Source: Penium margaritaceum
Lineage: Eukaryota; Streptophyta; Zygnematophyceae; Desmidiales; Peniaceae
Direction of reading: 5' to 3'
DNA: 64,000 nucleotides
NCBI GenBank assembly: GCA_023375785.1
Contig: SZWC01000807.1
Coordinates: 280,725-344,724, forward strand
In this document: positions 39,216 through 50,979 of the stretch, piece by piece
How the letters are laid out: the number at the start of each line of letters is the position of its first letter
Numbering within the stretch: position 1 is the stretch's first letter
Translations under genes and position numbers: made by a program
Notes under the pieces: generated by a model
Database searches by the model: none
The model's input: only the letters and a program-made list of their open reading frames with translations
What the model was told of the DNA's origin: nothing

Positions 39216-39393
39216 ATGAAATGTTACCCTGCCTCAAGGGAGGTGGAACATAAATTCTAGGAAGGTAGCTCAACCTCTAGAGCTCCCCTTTAAGTTTCTA
39301 GAAGGCCAGGTGATGGTCCAGGAAGGTGGCACATCTTCTAGAAGGGGTGATTTGTCCTACAAGGCATCTAGAGGTGTCTTGCTCTTCTGGACA

Positions 39394-39460
39394 CCTTCCC
39401 TCCTATTAGAAGTAAGCTGAGGAATCTAGGAAGGGCCAGAAGCTTCTACAGGAGGGAAGG
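39394..39460 (+). repeat. Inverted repeat (potential hairpin) in Copia U3
   Basis: Arms of 18-19 bases (39394-39412 and 39443-39460, beginning ccttccctcct and ending aggagggaagg) are complementary except for one or two positions, with a loop of about 30 bases. The same hairpin is found in the LTR at 1-396 and in the 5' LTR near 52165-52235, and partly in the 3' LTR. Confidence 0.7.
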
Positions 39461-39780
39461 GATGCCTTCCTAGGTGGACAAAAGGACAGCCTACCAATAG
39501 ACACTTTGGAATCTGCTAGGAAGCTTCAAATCTGGCATGCTTTGGTGTTCTGGAAAGCTTAGATCTGTAGCTGTAAAATTGCACTACTTGTGAGCCTTTA
39601 TGAAGTGTACATTCCCAGTCAGTTCAGTCCAAAAACTATTGCCTCACTCTCTGACCAGTTTTTTGCCATCCTTGGAACCAGTTGCCTCCACAGTTTTAGT
39701 CTTTCAAAAAATAGTTGGTGGTGTGAACCAGCCACTGCTAGGGACCCTCCAGGGTGCACACTCACCCTCAAGCCAAGAAA

Positions 39781-39794
39781 GGTTTATGGGCCCA
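39781..39794 (+). promoter_or_regulatory. Copia primer binding site, half-tRNA-iMet type
   Basis: GGTTTATGGGCCCA lies two bases after the LTR end. Apart from one mismatch it is complementary to the anticodon-arm sequence TGGGCCCATAACC of initiator methionine tRNA. It is the counterpart of the site at 51832-51845. Confidence 0.7.
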
Positions 39795-40860
39795 CGCCAC
39801 TAAGGGGCTCAAAGCCAGCTTGATTTCACGCTTCCAACAGCAGGACATGGCAACCAACGAGCAATGGAGCAGCCGCATTGTCCTTAAGTTTGATGGGACA
39901 GGCTTTGCCTTGTGGAGGTGGCAGTTTCAGGTCTTCCTGGACGACAAGGGACTGCTTGAGTTTGTAAAAGGTGATGAGACTGCTCCGCCGGAGACTGCAA
40001 CGGCTGAGATGAAGGAGGCATACAAGAAGCGCAACAAAAAGGCATTGGCGCTCCTTGTGTATGCGTTATGCCCACCATAACTTAGGCACATCCAAGGATG
40101 CACCCTGGCCGCAGACGCATGGTCAAAACTCTGCTCCATCTACCAGTCAAGCAACCTTTCCAATCAGCTCTTCATCTTCAAACGGCTTGTCACCCTCCGA
40201 GCCAACGAAGGCGACAACATCATGGAGATCATGCAGCAGATTGAGTCGCTTGCAGCGAAGTGCAAGGCCACAGGTTGGGAGGTCGACTCTCAGTTACAAG
40301 CTATGATCCTCCTTCTGGCCTTGCCGAACAGTTGGAGTCCCATGATCATAGTCCTTGGTGGCTAGCCTTCTGACGAGCTGAAGTACCCGAAGATTGCTGA
40401 GTATGTGCGCAATGGGTGGATGCAACGTGGCGGTGGACAGAGTGTAGCGGCATCAAGTTCAGCTTACATGGTTCATCCTCAAAGTGGAGGCTGAGGCGAC
40501 AAGTGGAAGGGTACTAAACAGGGCACCAAGAAGGGTGAAAAGAAGGGGGAGTGCTTCAACTGCGGCAAGGAGGGCCACTACGCACGCGACTGTCCCAAGA
40601 AGAAAACAGATCGTTCACAACGGGGCGAGAAGAAAGATGAGCACGCCCTTATGGCCTACAACTCCACCAACTTGAAGGATCCTGGAGTTGCTGTCATTGA
40701 CTTCGGATCAAGCCACCACACGCAATGCCACAGGGCGGCATTTGTCACCTACGGCGCCTCGAATAGACCCATGATGGTGGCCAATGGAAAAACAGAGGTA
40801 GCCGCCGGTGAGGGTAACGTCCGCATTGAATCAATTGTGGATGGAAAACCTGTTACGAGG

Positions 40861-43800
40861 ACAGTGACATATGCATACGTTCAATGGTCATTCTGCATGG
40901 TAGCCACAATCTGCCACTACATATTGAAGGTATTTGTACTTCATAGTCAATAACTAGTATTTAAAAACCATTATCTTCCACTCTGATTGTTTGCGACTCG
41001 TGTTATGAGTTGTCAAACTTTACCCTCATTGTGACATTCTTTGGTCATGTTCAGTGACATATGCCTACTTTGGTTGATCATCGTGCATGGTATCCACACC
41101 GTGCCACAACATATTGAAGGTCCTTGTACTTGCTAGTTGATACCTGGTGTTCCCAAACCATTGTTTCCCCATCTGACCATCTGTGGCTTGTATTATGAGT
41201 TGTCAATGTTGACCAGAAAGCAGATTTCTTTGGTCAAAGGCAGTACATATGCCTATTTTGGTCGGTCATTGTGCATGGTAGCCACAGCGTGCTACTACTG
41301 ATTGAAGGTCGTTATACTTGCTAGTTGAGAACTTATATTCCCAGACCATTGTTTCCCCCCTTAGACCATTTGTGACTCGTGTCATGGGTTGTGAACGGTG
41401 ACCACCCATATTGAAATTCTTCGGTCATGGTTAGTGACATATGCCTAGTTTGGTTGTCCGGTGTGCATAGTAGCCACACCGTGCCATTGCCTATTGAAGT
41501 TCTTTTTTTTTCTAGTCAATTCATGTGGTTCCCAATCCATTGTCTCTCCCTATGACCATTTGTAACTTGTGTTATGAGTTGTCAATCTTGACAACATATA
41601 GTGGACTTCTTTGGTCATAGTCAGTGACGTATGCATCCTTTGATAGGTCACTGTGCACGCTAGCAACACCGTGCCACTACTTGCTGAAGGTCTTTGTACT
41701 TGCTAGTTGATAACTAGTGTTCCCAACCCATTGTTTCCCCCTCTGACCATTTGTGACTCATGTTATGAGTTTTGAACGTTGACCACACACTGTGCAATTA
41801 TTTTGGTCATGGTCAGTGACATTTGCCTATTTTGGTTGGTCCATGTACATGGTTACCATGCAGTGCCACTACGTATTGAAGGTCTTTGTTTTTGCTAGTT
41901 GATAGCTAGTCTTCCAAAACCACTGTAACACCCCTGTGACTATCTGTGACACATGTTGTGAGTTGTCAACGTTGAACACATGAAGTGAAATTCTTTGGTC
42001 ATGGTCAGTAGCATATGCATGCTTTGGTTGGTCACTGTGCATGGTATCCACACTGTGCCACTACATATTGAAGGTATTTGAACTTGCTAGTTGATAACTA
42101 GTATTCACAAACCATTATCTTCCAATCTGACCATTTGTGACTCATGTTATGAGTTGTCATAGTTTACCACACAAAGTGACACTCTTTGGTCATGGTCAGT
42201 GACATATGCCTACTTTGGTTTGTCATCGTGCATGGTATCCACACCGTGCCACAACCTATTGAAGGTCCTTGTGCTTGCTCGTTGATATGTGGTGTTCCCA
42301 AACAATTGTTTCCCCCTCTGACCATTTGTGACTCATGTTATGAGTTGTCATCGTTGACCACACACAGCGAATTTCTTTGGTCAAACGCAGTACACATGCC
42401 TACTTTGGTCGGTTATTGTGCATGGTAGCCACATTGTGCTACTATTGATTGAAGGTCTTTGTACTTGCTAGATGAAAACTGATATTCCCAGACCATTTTT
42501 CCCCCCTCTGACCATTTTTATAATCGTGTTATGGGTTGTGAACAATGACCACTCATATTGTAATTCTTCGATCATGGTAAGTAACATATGCCTAGTTTTT
42601 TGTCCGTTGTGCATAGTAGCCACACCGTGGCACTACGTATTGAAGCTCTTTGTCCTTTCTAGTCAATACATGTGGTTCCCAAACTATTATCTCTCCCTCT
42701 GGCCATTTGTGACTCGTGTTATGAGTTGTAAATGTTGACCACACATAGTGGAATTATTTGGTCATAGTCAGTGACGTAAGCATCCTTTGGTCGGTCATTG
42801 TGCACGATAGCCACACCATACCACTACTTGTTGAAGGTCTTCGTACTTGACAGTTGATAACTAGTGTTCCCACCCCATTGTTTCCCCCTCTCACCATTTG
42901 TGACTCGTGTTATGAGTTTTCAAAGTTGACCACACACTGTGAAATTCTTTTGGTCATGGCTAGTGACATATGCCTACTTTGGTTTATCGCAGTACATGAT
43001 TACCACGCCGTGTCACTACATATTGAAGGTCTTTGTGCTTTCTAGTTGATAGCTAGTGTTCCCAAATGATTGTTACCCCCCCTTTGACTATCTGTGACTC
43101 GTGTTGTGAGTTGTCAACGTTGACGACATGAAGTGAAATTCTTTGGTCATGGACAGAGACATATGCATACTTTGGTTGGTCACTGTGCATGGTAGCCACA
43201 CTGTGCCACTACATATTGAAGGTGTTTGTACTTTCTAGTGGATAACTAGTATTCACAAACCATTATCTTCTACTCTGACCCTTTGTGACTCGTGTGATGA
43301 GTTGTCAAAGTTTACCACACATAGTGACATTCTTTGGTCATGGTCAGTGACATATGCCTACTTTGGTTGGTCATGCTGCATAGTATCCATACCATGCCAC
43401 AACCTATTGAAGGTCCTTGTGTAGGCTAACCGATACCTGGTTTTCCCAAACCATTGTTTTTCCCTCATACCGTTTGTGACTTGTATTATGAGTTGTCAAC
43501 GTTGACCACACACAGCAGATTTATTTGGTCAAAGGCAGGACATATGCCTACTTGGGTCGGTCACTGTGCATGGTAGCAAAACCGTATTACTACTGATTAA
43601 AGGTCGTTGTACTTGCTAGTTTAGAACTGATATTCCCAGACCATTTTCCCCCCCTCTGACCATTTGTGACTTGTGTTATGAGTTGTGAAGGTTGACCACC
43701 CATATTGAAGCTCTTCATTCATGGTGAGTGACATATGCCTAGTTTGGTTGTCCGGTGTGCATAGTAGCCACACCGTGTCACTACGTATTGAAGTTCTCTG

Positions 43801-46639
43801 TCCTTTCTAGTTGATACATATGGTTCCCAAAACAGTGTCTCTCCCTCTGACCATTTGTGACTCGTGTTATGAGTTGTCAATTTTGACCACACATTGTGGA
43901 CTTCTTTGGTCGTAGTCAGTGACGTATGCATCCTTTGGTCGGTCACTGTGCACGCTAGCCATACCGTACCACTACTTGTTGAAGGTCTTTGTACTTACTA
44001 GTTGATAACTAGTGGTTTCAACCCATTTTTTCCCCCTCTGAGCATTTGTGACTCGTGTTATGAGTTTTCAATGTTGACCACACACTGTGAAATTCTTTTG
44101 GTCATGGTTATTGACATATGCCTACTTTGGTTTGTCACTGTGCATGGTTACCGCGCAGTGTCACTATGTACTAAAGGTCTTTGTGCTTTCTAGTTGATAG
44201 CCAGCGTTCCCAAACCATTGCTCTTCCCCTTTGACTATCTGTGACTCGTGTTGTGAGTTGTCAAAGTTAACCACATGAAGTGAAATTCTTTGGTCATGGT
44301 CAGTGACATATGCATGCTTTGGTAGGTCATTGTGCATGGCAGCCACACAGTGCCACTATATATTGAAGGTATTTGTACTTGCTAGTCGAGAACTAGTATT
44401 CAAAAATCATTATCTTCCACTCTGACCATGTGTGACTCGTGTTATGAGTTGTCACACTTTACCACACAAAGTGACATTCTCTGGTCATGGTCAGTGACAT
44501 ATGCCTTCTTTAGTTGGTCATCGTGCATGGTATCCATACCATGCCACAACGTATTGCAGGTCCTTGTGCTTGCTAACCGATACCTAGTATTCCCAAACCA
44601 TTGTTTCCCCCTCAGACCATTTGTGACTCGTGTTATGAGTTGTTGACGTTGACCACACACAGCGGATCTCTTTGGTCAAAGGCAGTACATATGCCTACCT
44701 TGGTCGGTCATTGTGCATGGTAGCCACACTTTGCTACTACTGATTGAAGGTTGTTGTTCTTGTTAGTTGAGAACTGATATTCCCAGACCATTGTTTCCCC
44801 CTTTGATAGTTTGTGACTCGTGTTATGGTTGGTGAATGTTTACCACCCATTTTGAAATTCTTTGGTCATGATCAGTAACATATGCTTAGTTTGGTTGTTT
44901 GGTGTGCATAGTAGCCACACTGTGCCACTACGTATTGAAGTTCTTTGTCCTTTCTAGTCGATACATGTGGTTCCCAAACCATTGTCTCTCCCTTTGACCA
45001 TTTCATGTTTTTGTTATGAGTTGTCAATGATGACAACACATAGTGGAATTCTTTGGTCATAGTCAGTGACGTATGCATCCTTTTGTTGGTCACTGTCCAT
45101 GCTAGCAACTACGTGCCACTACTTGTTAGAGGTCTTTGTACTTGCTAGTTTATAACTAGTGTTCCCAATCCATTGTTTCCCCCTCTGACCATTTTCGACT
45201 CGTGTTATGTGTTTTCAACGTTGTCCACACACTGTGAAATTATTTTGATCTTGGTTAGTGACATATGCCTACGTTGGTTGGTCACTGTACATGGTTACCA
45301 CGCGGTGTCACTATGTATTAAAGGTCTTTGTGCTTTCTTGTTGATAACTAGTCTTACCAAACCATTGTTACCCCCCTTTGAGTATCTGTGACTCGTATTG
45401 TGAGTTGTAAACATTGACCACATGAAGTGAAATTCTTTGGTCATGGTTAGTGACATATACATATTTTTGTTGGTCACTGTGTATGGTAGCCACAGTGTGC
45501 AACTACACATTGAAGCTAATTGTACTTGTAGTCGATAACTAGTATTCACAAATCATTATCTTCCACTCTGACAATTTGTGACTCGTGTTATGAGCTTTCA
45601 AACTTTACCACACATAGTGACATTCTCGGGTCATGGTGAGTGACATGTGCCTACTTTGGTTGGTCATCGTACATGGTATCCACACCGTGCCACATCATAT
45701 TGAAGATCCTTGTGCTTGCTAACGGATACCTAGTGGTCCCAAACCATTGTTTCCCCCCTCTGACCATTTGTGACTCGTATTATGAGTTGTCAAGGTTGAC
45801 TTCACACTGCGGATTTCTTTGGTCAAAGGTAGTACATATGCCTCCTTTGGTCGGTCATTATGCATGGTAGCCACACCGTTCTACTACTGATTGAAGGTCA
45901 TTGTACTTGCTAGTTGAGAACTGATATTCCCTAACCATTGTTTCACCCTCTGACCGTTTGTGCCTCGTGTTACGGTTGGTGAACGTTGACCACCCATATT
46001 GAAATTCTGTGGTCATGGTCACTGACATACGCCTAGTTTGGTTGTCCGGCGTTCATAGTAGCCACAGCGTGCTACTGCGTATTGAATTTCTTTGTCCTTT
46101 CTAGTCAATACATAGGGTTCCCAAACCATTGTCTCTCCCTCTGACCATTTGTGACGTGTGTTATGAGTTGTCAATGTTGACCACACACAGTGGACTTCTT
46201 TGGTCATAGTTAGTGACGTATGCATCCTTTGATTGGTCACTCTGCATGCTAGGCACACCGTGCCACTACCTGTTGAAGGTACTTGTACTTGCTAGTTGAT
46301 AACTAATGTTCCGAACCCATTGTTTTCCCCTCTGACTATTTGCGACTCCTGTTAGAAGTTTTCAACGTTGACCACGCACAGAGAAATATGTTTGGTCATG
46401 GTCAATGACATATGCCTACATTGGTTTGTCACTGTACATGGTTACCACACCGTGTGACTACGTATTTACGGTCTTTGTGCTTTCTAGTTGATAGCTGGTC
46501 TTCCCAAACCATTGTTACCCCCTTTCAACTAGCTGTGACTTGTGTTGTGAGCTGTCAACATTGACCACATGAAATGAAATTCTCTGGTGATGGTCAATGA
46601 CATATGCATACTTTGGTTGGTAACTGTGCATGGTAGCCA
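40861..46639. repeat. Satellite array block 4 (regular 6-mer HOR)
   Basis: This is the most regular part of the array. A marks at 40958, 42102, 43250, 44397 and 45543 give intervals of 1,144, 1,148, 1,147 and 1,146 bp. The last HOR is cut by the Copia insertion at 46640 and continues at 52796. Removing the element and one target-site copy gives an interval of 1,147 bp to the A mark at 52847, so the insertion is clean. No gene is seen. Confidence 0.95.
46635..46639. repeat. Target site duplication (left), AGCCA
   Basis: These five bases directly abut the element's left end (TGTTGG, complement of the LTR end) and are repeated exactly at 52791-52795. Five-base duplications are normal for Copia integrases. 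The site is within the tggtagccacactgtgc part of an F monomer. Confidence 0.9.
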
Positions 46640-47337
46640 TGTTGGTTCAGAGGGTGAGTGTGCACCCTGGAGGTTCCCTAGCAGTGGCTGGTTCATACCA
46701 CCAACTCTTTTTGGAGAGACTGAAATTGTGGAGGCAACTGGTTCCAAGGATGGCAGAAAACTGGTCAGAGAAGGAGGCAATAGTTTTAGCCTGAATTGAC
46801 TGGGAATGAACTCTTGATCAAGGTCCACACGCAGTGGCATTTTATAGCCACTGATCTAAGCTTTCCAGAACAGCAAAGTATGCCAGATTTGGAGCTTCCT
46901 AGAAGATTCTATGGTTTCTAGAGTGGCCCTTGGTAGGCTGTCCTTTTCCAACCTAGGAAGGCATCCCTTCCCTCCTCTAGAAGCTTCTGCCCCTTCCTAG
47001 ATTCCTCAGCTTGCTTTTTGGAGAGAAGGTTTCAAAAAGACCAAGACACCTCTAGATGCCTTGTAGGACAAGTCACCCCTTCTAGAAGGTGTGCCACCTT
47101 CCTGGACCCTCACATGGCCTTCTAGAAACTTAAAGAGGAACTCTAGAGGTTGAGCTAGCTTCCTGGCATCTAATTTCCACATCCCTTGAGGCAAGGCAAA
47201 ATGGCATCTTGTGAGACTCAAACCCGGGCCCCTGCCTCTAGAGGTGAACAACATTAACCACTAAGTCACCAAGGCTTGTCGTTTTGGTGTTCCTGTTTGG
47301 AGTCACTCCTGCCATGGAGAGGAGCATCACTCCAGCA
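46640..47337 (-). repeat. Copia 3' LTR
   Basis: The LTR is 698 bp. It reads TGCTGG at the start (complement at 47332-47337) and CCAACA at the end (complement TGTTGG at 46640-46645). The TATA-like TATAAAA complement is at 46840-46846. The tRNA-like A box complement is at 47258-47268, slightly degraded. Confidence 0.9.
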
Positions 47338-47349
47338 ATCTCCCCCTTG
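47338..47349 (-). promoter_or_regulatory. Copia polypurine tract
   Basis: On the minus strand AAGGGGGAGATT lies directly before the 3' LTR start TGCTGG. This is the expected place and composition for the plus-strand primer of an LTR retrotransposon. Confidence 0.8.
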
Positions 47350-47800
47350 CGTGTCACCCATGGCAGTTGTCCATACTCAGCCTGCAACTCAAGAGGCTTG
47401 GGAAGGGCAAGCTCCATACAAGTAGCATCATGCCTGTCCTTGGGTTGCGCCTTTGTCATGGCATCAGCAAGCATGTGCTTTGTGCGGCAGTGCACAAGCA
47501 CCACATCACCCTTTGCAAGGAGGTCTCGTGCAAAGTGATGTTGGATCTCTATGTACTTGGTCCTCTGGTGTAGCACAGGGTTCGCGGTCTGGCTGATGGC
47601 ACTCATGTTGTCATCATTGAGTGCCGTTGGCTTCTTTTGCGGCATCCCAATCTCCTTGAGCAATTGCCGCAGCCATAGTGCCTCCTTTGTGACTTCCGTG
47701 AGCGCAATATACTCCGCCTCAGTGCTGGATACAGCCACACTGTCCTGCTTCCGGCTTGCCCAAGACACCGCTGTACCACCAAGCACAAACGCATAGCCTG
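47350..47800 (-). mobile_element. Copia RNase H region
   Basis: Fossil part of the 46640-52790 element. The minus-strand translation shows the Copia RNase H hallmarks [20 protein letters not shown], then LRQLLKEIG and [14 protein letters not shown]. This domain degrades the RNA strand during reverse transcription. Confidence 0.85.
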
Positions 47801-47848
47801 ATGTTGACTTGAGGTCATCAACGTCACCTGCTCAGTCAGTATCAGAGT

Positions 47849-48400
47849 AGCCAACCAACTCAAGGGAGTTAGTCCGCGCTCCCCCTCCAAACACAAGTCG
47901 CGAATGTGTCGTTGCCTTCAAATAGCGGAGGATTCTCTTCACCGCTTGCCAATGTAGCGGCCCCGGATCAGCAACATAGCGGCTCACTTGTCCTTCAGCA
48001 AAGGCAAGGTCAGGCCGCGTCGCCACCATGGCATACATTTTGCTGCCAGCTGCGGACTGGTACGGTACTCCAGCCATCTCCGCCTTCTCGTCCTCCGTGC
48101 TCGGGCCCATGCTCGAGCTCAGCTCNAGCCAACCAACTCGAGGGAGTCAGTCTGCGCTCCCCCTCCAAACACAAGTCGCGAATGTGTCGTTGCCTTCAAA
48201 TAGCGGAGGATTCTCTTCACCGCTTGCCAATGTAGCGGCCCCGGATCAGCAACATAGCGGCTCACTTGTCCTTCAGCAAAGGCAAGGTCAGGCCGCGTCG
48301 CCACCATGGCATACATTTTGCTGCCAGCTGCGGACTGGTACGGTACTCCAGCCATCTCCGCCTTCTCGTCCTCCGTGCTCGGGCCCATGCTCGAGGTGAG
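47849..48400. repeat. Direct duplication of about 277 bp around a single N (48126)
   Basis: The segment 47849-48125 recurs from 48127 with a period of 278 bases, separated by exactly one N. The two copies differ only near their left ends (three bases in the first ~30) and are otherwise the same as far as I can follow. A one-base N between near-identical copies is typical of two overlapping contigs placed side by side; slight differences could be two alleles. It lies in the reverse transcriptase C-terminal region of the fossil. Confidence 0.8.
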
Positions 48401-49290
48401 CTCACATGTCATTGTCATAGGTGTGCCGATGGGGTTGCACTCCTCCATTGTAGCGGCGGAGCACCTCCTGCACATATGTTTCTTGACCCATCTCCAGCGT
48501 GCATGCTTTGCGTTCCCTCTTGAGGGCGATGCCCAGGTAGTACTCAAGCTCGCCCATGTCTGTCATCTTGAACCGGCCGCCAAGCTGTTGCTTCGGGCTC
48601 TTGAGCTCCCCCTTATCCGAAGACACAAGGATGAGGTCATCCACGTAGAGGACGACAATGTGGTGGAGTCCTGGCTGATTTCGCACGAACACGCTGTGAT
48701 CGGCCTCGCAGCGCTTGAAGCCAGGCTCACCCATAAGAGTATCCATCTTGATGTACCACATGAGCGGAGCTTGTTTCACTCCATAGAGCGCCTTGCGAAG
48801 CCGGCACACCTTCCCTTGCGGCGCATCCACCCCCTCCGGCACCTCCATGTAGACTTCCTTGTCCAGGTCGCCATTGAGGAACGCGGTTTTCACGTCCATT
48901 TGGTGGATTTTGTAGTCGCTTGCCCCTGCCACCGAGAGGATAGTACGGATGGAGGCAAACCTGGCAACTGGTGCAAAGGTCTCGTCGTAGTGCTCCACTT
49001 TTCTCTGCACATGCCCCTTTGCCACTAGCCGCGCCTTGTACCGCTCCACCTTCCCCTCCTTCGTCAGCTTCTTCCGGAAGATCCACTTGGAGCCGATGAT
49101 TTTCTCGCCCTCCGGCTGGTCAACCAGCTCCCAAGTGCCGTTCTCCTCGTGGGAGGCAAGCTCATATTCAATAGCTCCCTCCCAGTCAGCTCCATCCTTC
49201 CGTTGCAGTGCCTCCTTAACTGATTGAGGCTCCTCTTGCGTGAAGAAGGCTTGTGCAAACCCAGTCCAAATGCCCTTGTCGGCATCATAC
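48130..49290 (-). mobile_element. Copia reverse transcriptase region
   Basis: Fossil part of the 46640-52790 element. The minus-strand translation shows YKARLVAKGHVQ, ETFAPVARFASIRTILSVA, HQMDVKTAFLNGDLDKEVYM, LYGVKQAP and the catalytic YVDD within VVLYVDDLILVSSD. Near the end come VATRPDLAFA and LRYLKATTHSRLVFG. These are the ordered RT blocks of Copia elements. Confidence 0.92.
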
Positions 49291-49639
49291 ATTTTTTTCC
49301 TTCCTTGCACACGGTTGCTCATGCGGGGCTCTTGAGGTGCTTTTTGTTGTTGCTGTCCCCTTTTGGCGCTATCCTCTCCAAGCGCCTACCACCCCTCTCT
49401 TGGAGACCTTGGAGACATCTGTTGACTCCCCACCTCTACGTCCATCTCCGGTGCTTCGGATTCCTCATCCGAACTGGCCGAAAAAACGTTTGCCGCTCAC
49501 CCATCTCCGAGGCGATGCTCTCTGGTTGGTGGTGATGCGAGGATTTCACCCTCATTCACATCCTCCGGCGTCTCCCCCTCAAGGAGTGGCATCCACTCCT
49601 CCCTCTTGGAGAGACGTGCCTCCTTGTCTGTCCAACAGC

Positions 49640-50560
49640 TTTTCTTGTTGAACGTGACGTCGCGACTCTGCACAATCTACTGCCTCCTTGGGTCAAAGAG
49701 CCGGTACGCCTTGCTTTTGCTCTCATATCCAAGGAAAATACACCGGCGGGTACACGGGTCCAGCTTGCTCTCTCCCTCACGTACTTGCACCATTACATGT
49801 GTAACAGAACCAAACGTGCGAAGGTGATCCACTCCCGGCTTCCTCCCGCTCCAAACCTCTTGTGGCATCTTCCACGCCTTACTCTCCTTGTCCTTCAGCG
49901 GCTTGGTCGGCATGAGATTCATGATGTACGCTACTGTCCTTGCCGCCTCCGCCCAATACCGTTGTGTAAGGCTAGCGTCTTTGAACATGGATCATACCAT
50001 GTTAAAGATTGTGCAATTCGTTCTCTCTGTGACACCATTCTGTTGTGTGGAGTGTGGAAATATTTTCTGCCACTCAATCCCCTTGCTCTTCATCCACCCA
50101 AGGCACCCCGCATATTCACCGCCGTTGTCACTCCGAAACGCCTTCACCTTCAACTCTGTTCGTCGCTCCACATCAGCCACAAACTCCTACATGCACAGAA
50201 GGACCTCACTCTTCCGCTTCATTGGGTAAAGGTAGGGTTTCCGGCTGTGGTCATCGATGAAGGTGAGGAAGTAGCGAGCTCTGCCGATGGAGCTCTCAAG
50301 TGGTCCACACACATCTGTGTGTACCACGGCCGGTTTTGTCGATGCACGTGTCCCCTTGGCAACCATCGGTTGCTGAGTTGATTTGCCAATGATGCATGGC
50401 TCACACACAATCTCCTGGTTCCATCAAGGCCGCTGATTTGGAGACCCCGCACCACTTCCCTCTTAGCCATCTCCTTCATTGATGATGGAGAAATATGGCA
50501 CAGTCGGCGGTGCCATAGGTCCAGGTATGCTCCATCCTTCGTTGCAAGATTGGCGGCGTT
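49640..50560 (-). mobile_element. Copia integrase region
   Basis: Fossil part of the 46640-52790 element. The N-terminal zinc-binding start LWHRRLCHIS is near 50512. Core motifs HTDVCGPLE and YFLTFIDDHSRKPYLYP, then FRSDNGGEY and HSTQQNGVTERTN, carry the DDE residues. Further on GRKPGVDHLRTFGSV is the usual Copia C-terminal block. The region is decayed. Confidence 0.88.
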
Positions 50561-50639
50561 GGACCCCACCCGGCTGCTGAGGATCTTCATGCGTAGCAGG
50601 TACAAGTCATCCTCCCTCTTGGTACACGCAATCACCTCA

Positions 50640-50940
50640 CCTTTGCCCTCTTGCAGATGACGGCCTCCTTCTTTGTGAAGAGCACCTCAAGTCCCTTCTC
50701 GGTAAGGCGGCTGACGGAGAGCAGGTTTGCTCCAAAGTTGGGCACATGCAGCACATCGTAGATTGTGCTCGTGACAGGTTTGCCATCCACAATTGAATCA
50801 ATGCGGACGTTGCCCTCACCGGCGGCCACCTCTGTTCTTCCATTGGCCACCGACATGCGTCTCTCTGAGGCGCCGTAGGTGACAAATGGCACCCAGTTGC
50901 ATTGCGTGTGGCGGCCTGATCCGCAGTCAATGACTCCAAC
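50640..50940 (-). mobile_element. Copia aspartic protease region
   Basis: Fossil part of the 46640-52790 element. The motif VGVIDCGSGRHTQCN (near 50928) occupies the place of the Copia protease D-S/C-G site. It is followed by VANGRTEVAAGEG, VLHVPNFGANLLSVSRL, the typical end of the protease segment. The plus-strand fragment carries the matching VAVIDFGSSHHTQCH. Confidence 0.8.
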
Positions 50941-50979
50941 TCTCAAATCCTTCAAGTTGGTGAAGTTGTACGCCATAAG

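Larger units (their letters stand above)
39086..39778 (+). repeat. Copia 5' LTR (plus-strand fragment)
   Basis: The LTR is 693 bp with TGTTGG at the start and CCAAGA at the end. It holds A-box-like TGGCTTAGTGG (39155-39165) and B-box-like GTTCAAGTC (39200-39208). The U3 inverted repeat has arms 39394-39412 and 39443-39460. Confidence 0.85.
39086..40860 (+). mobile_element. Copia LTR retrotransposon fragment: LTR, primer site, gag, start of protease
   Basis: This is a fossil of the same Copia family as 46640-52790, but on the plus strand. The 693-bp LTR (39086-39778) begins TGTTGG. It is followed by the primer binding site, a gag region from about 39848 with a CCHC zinc knuckle (CFNCGKEGHYARDC, about 40552-40593), and the first part of the aspartic protease region (DFGSSHH, near 40700). 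At about 40860 it passes directly into an F-type satellite monomer. Integrase, reverse transcriptase and the second LTR are absent. The element is broken. After subtracting it, the distance between flanking A marks (38376 and 40958) is about 809 bp, not a full HOR, so satellite was also rearranged here. Confidence 0.88.

Noticed and set aside
39086-40860. Solo LTR
   Set aside because: The LTR is followed by the primer site and gag/protease sequence, so it is a fragment of an element and not a recombined solo LTR.
48306-49028. A 240-codon open frame on the plus strand
   Set aside because: It is the antisense shadow of the Copia reverse transcriptase region; the conserved RT motifs are read on the minus strand.
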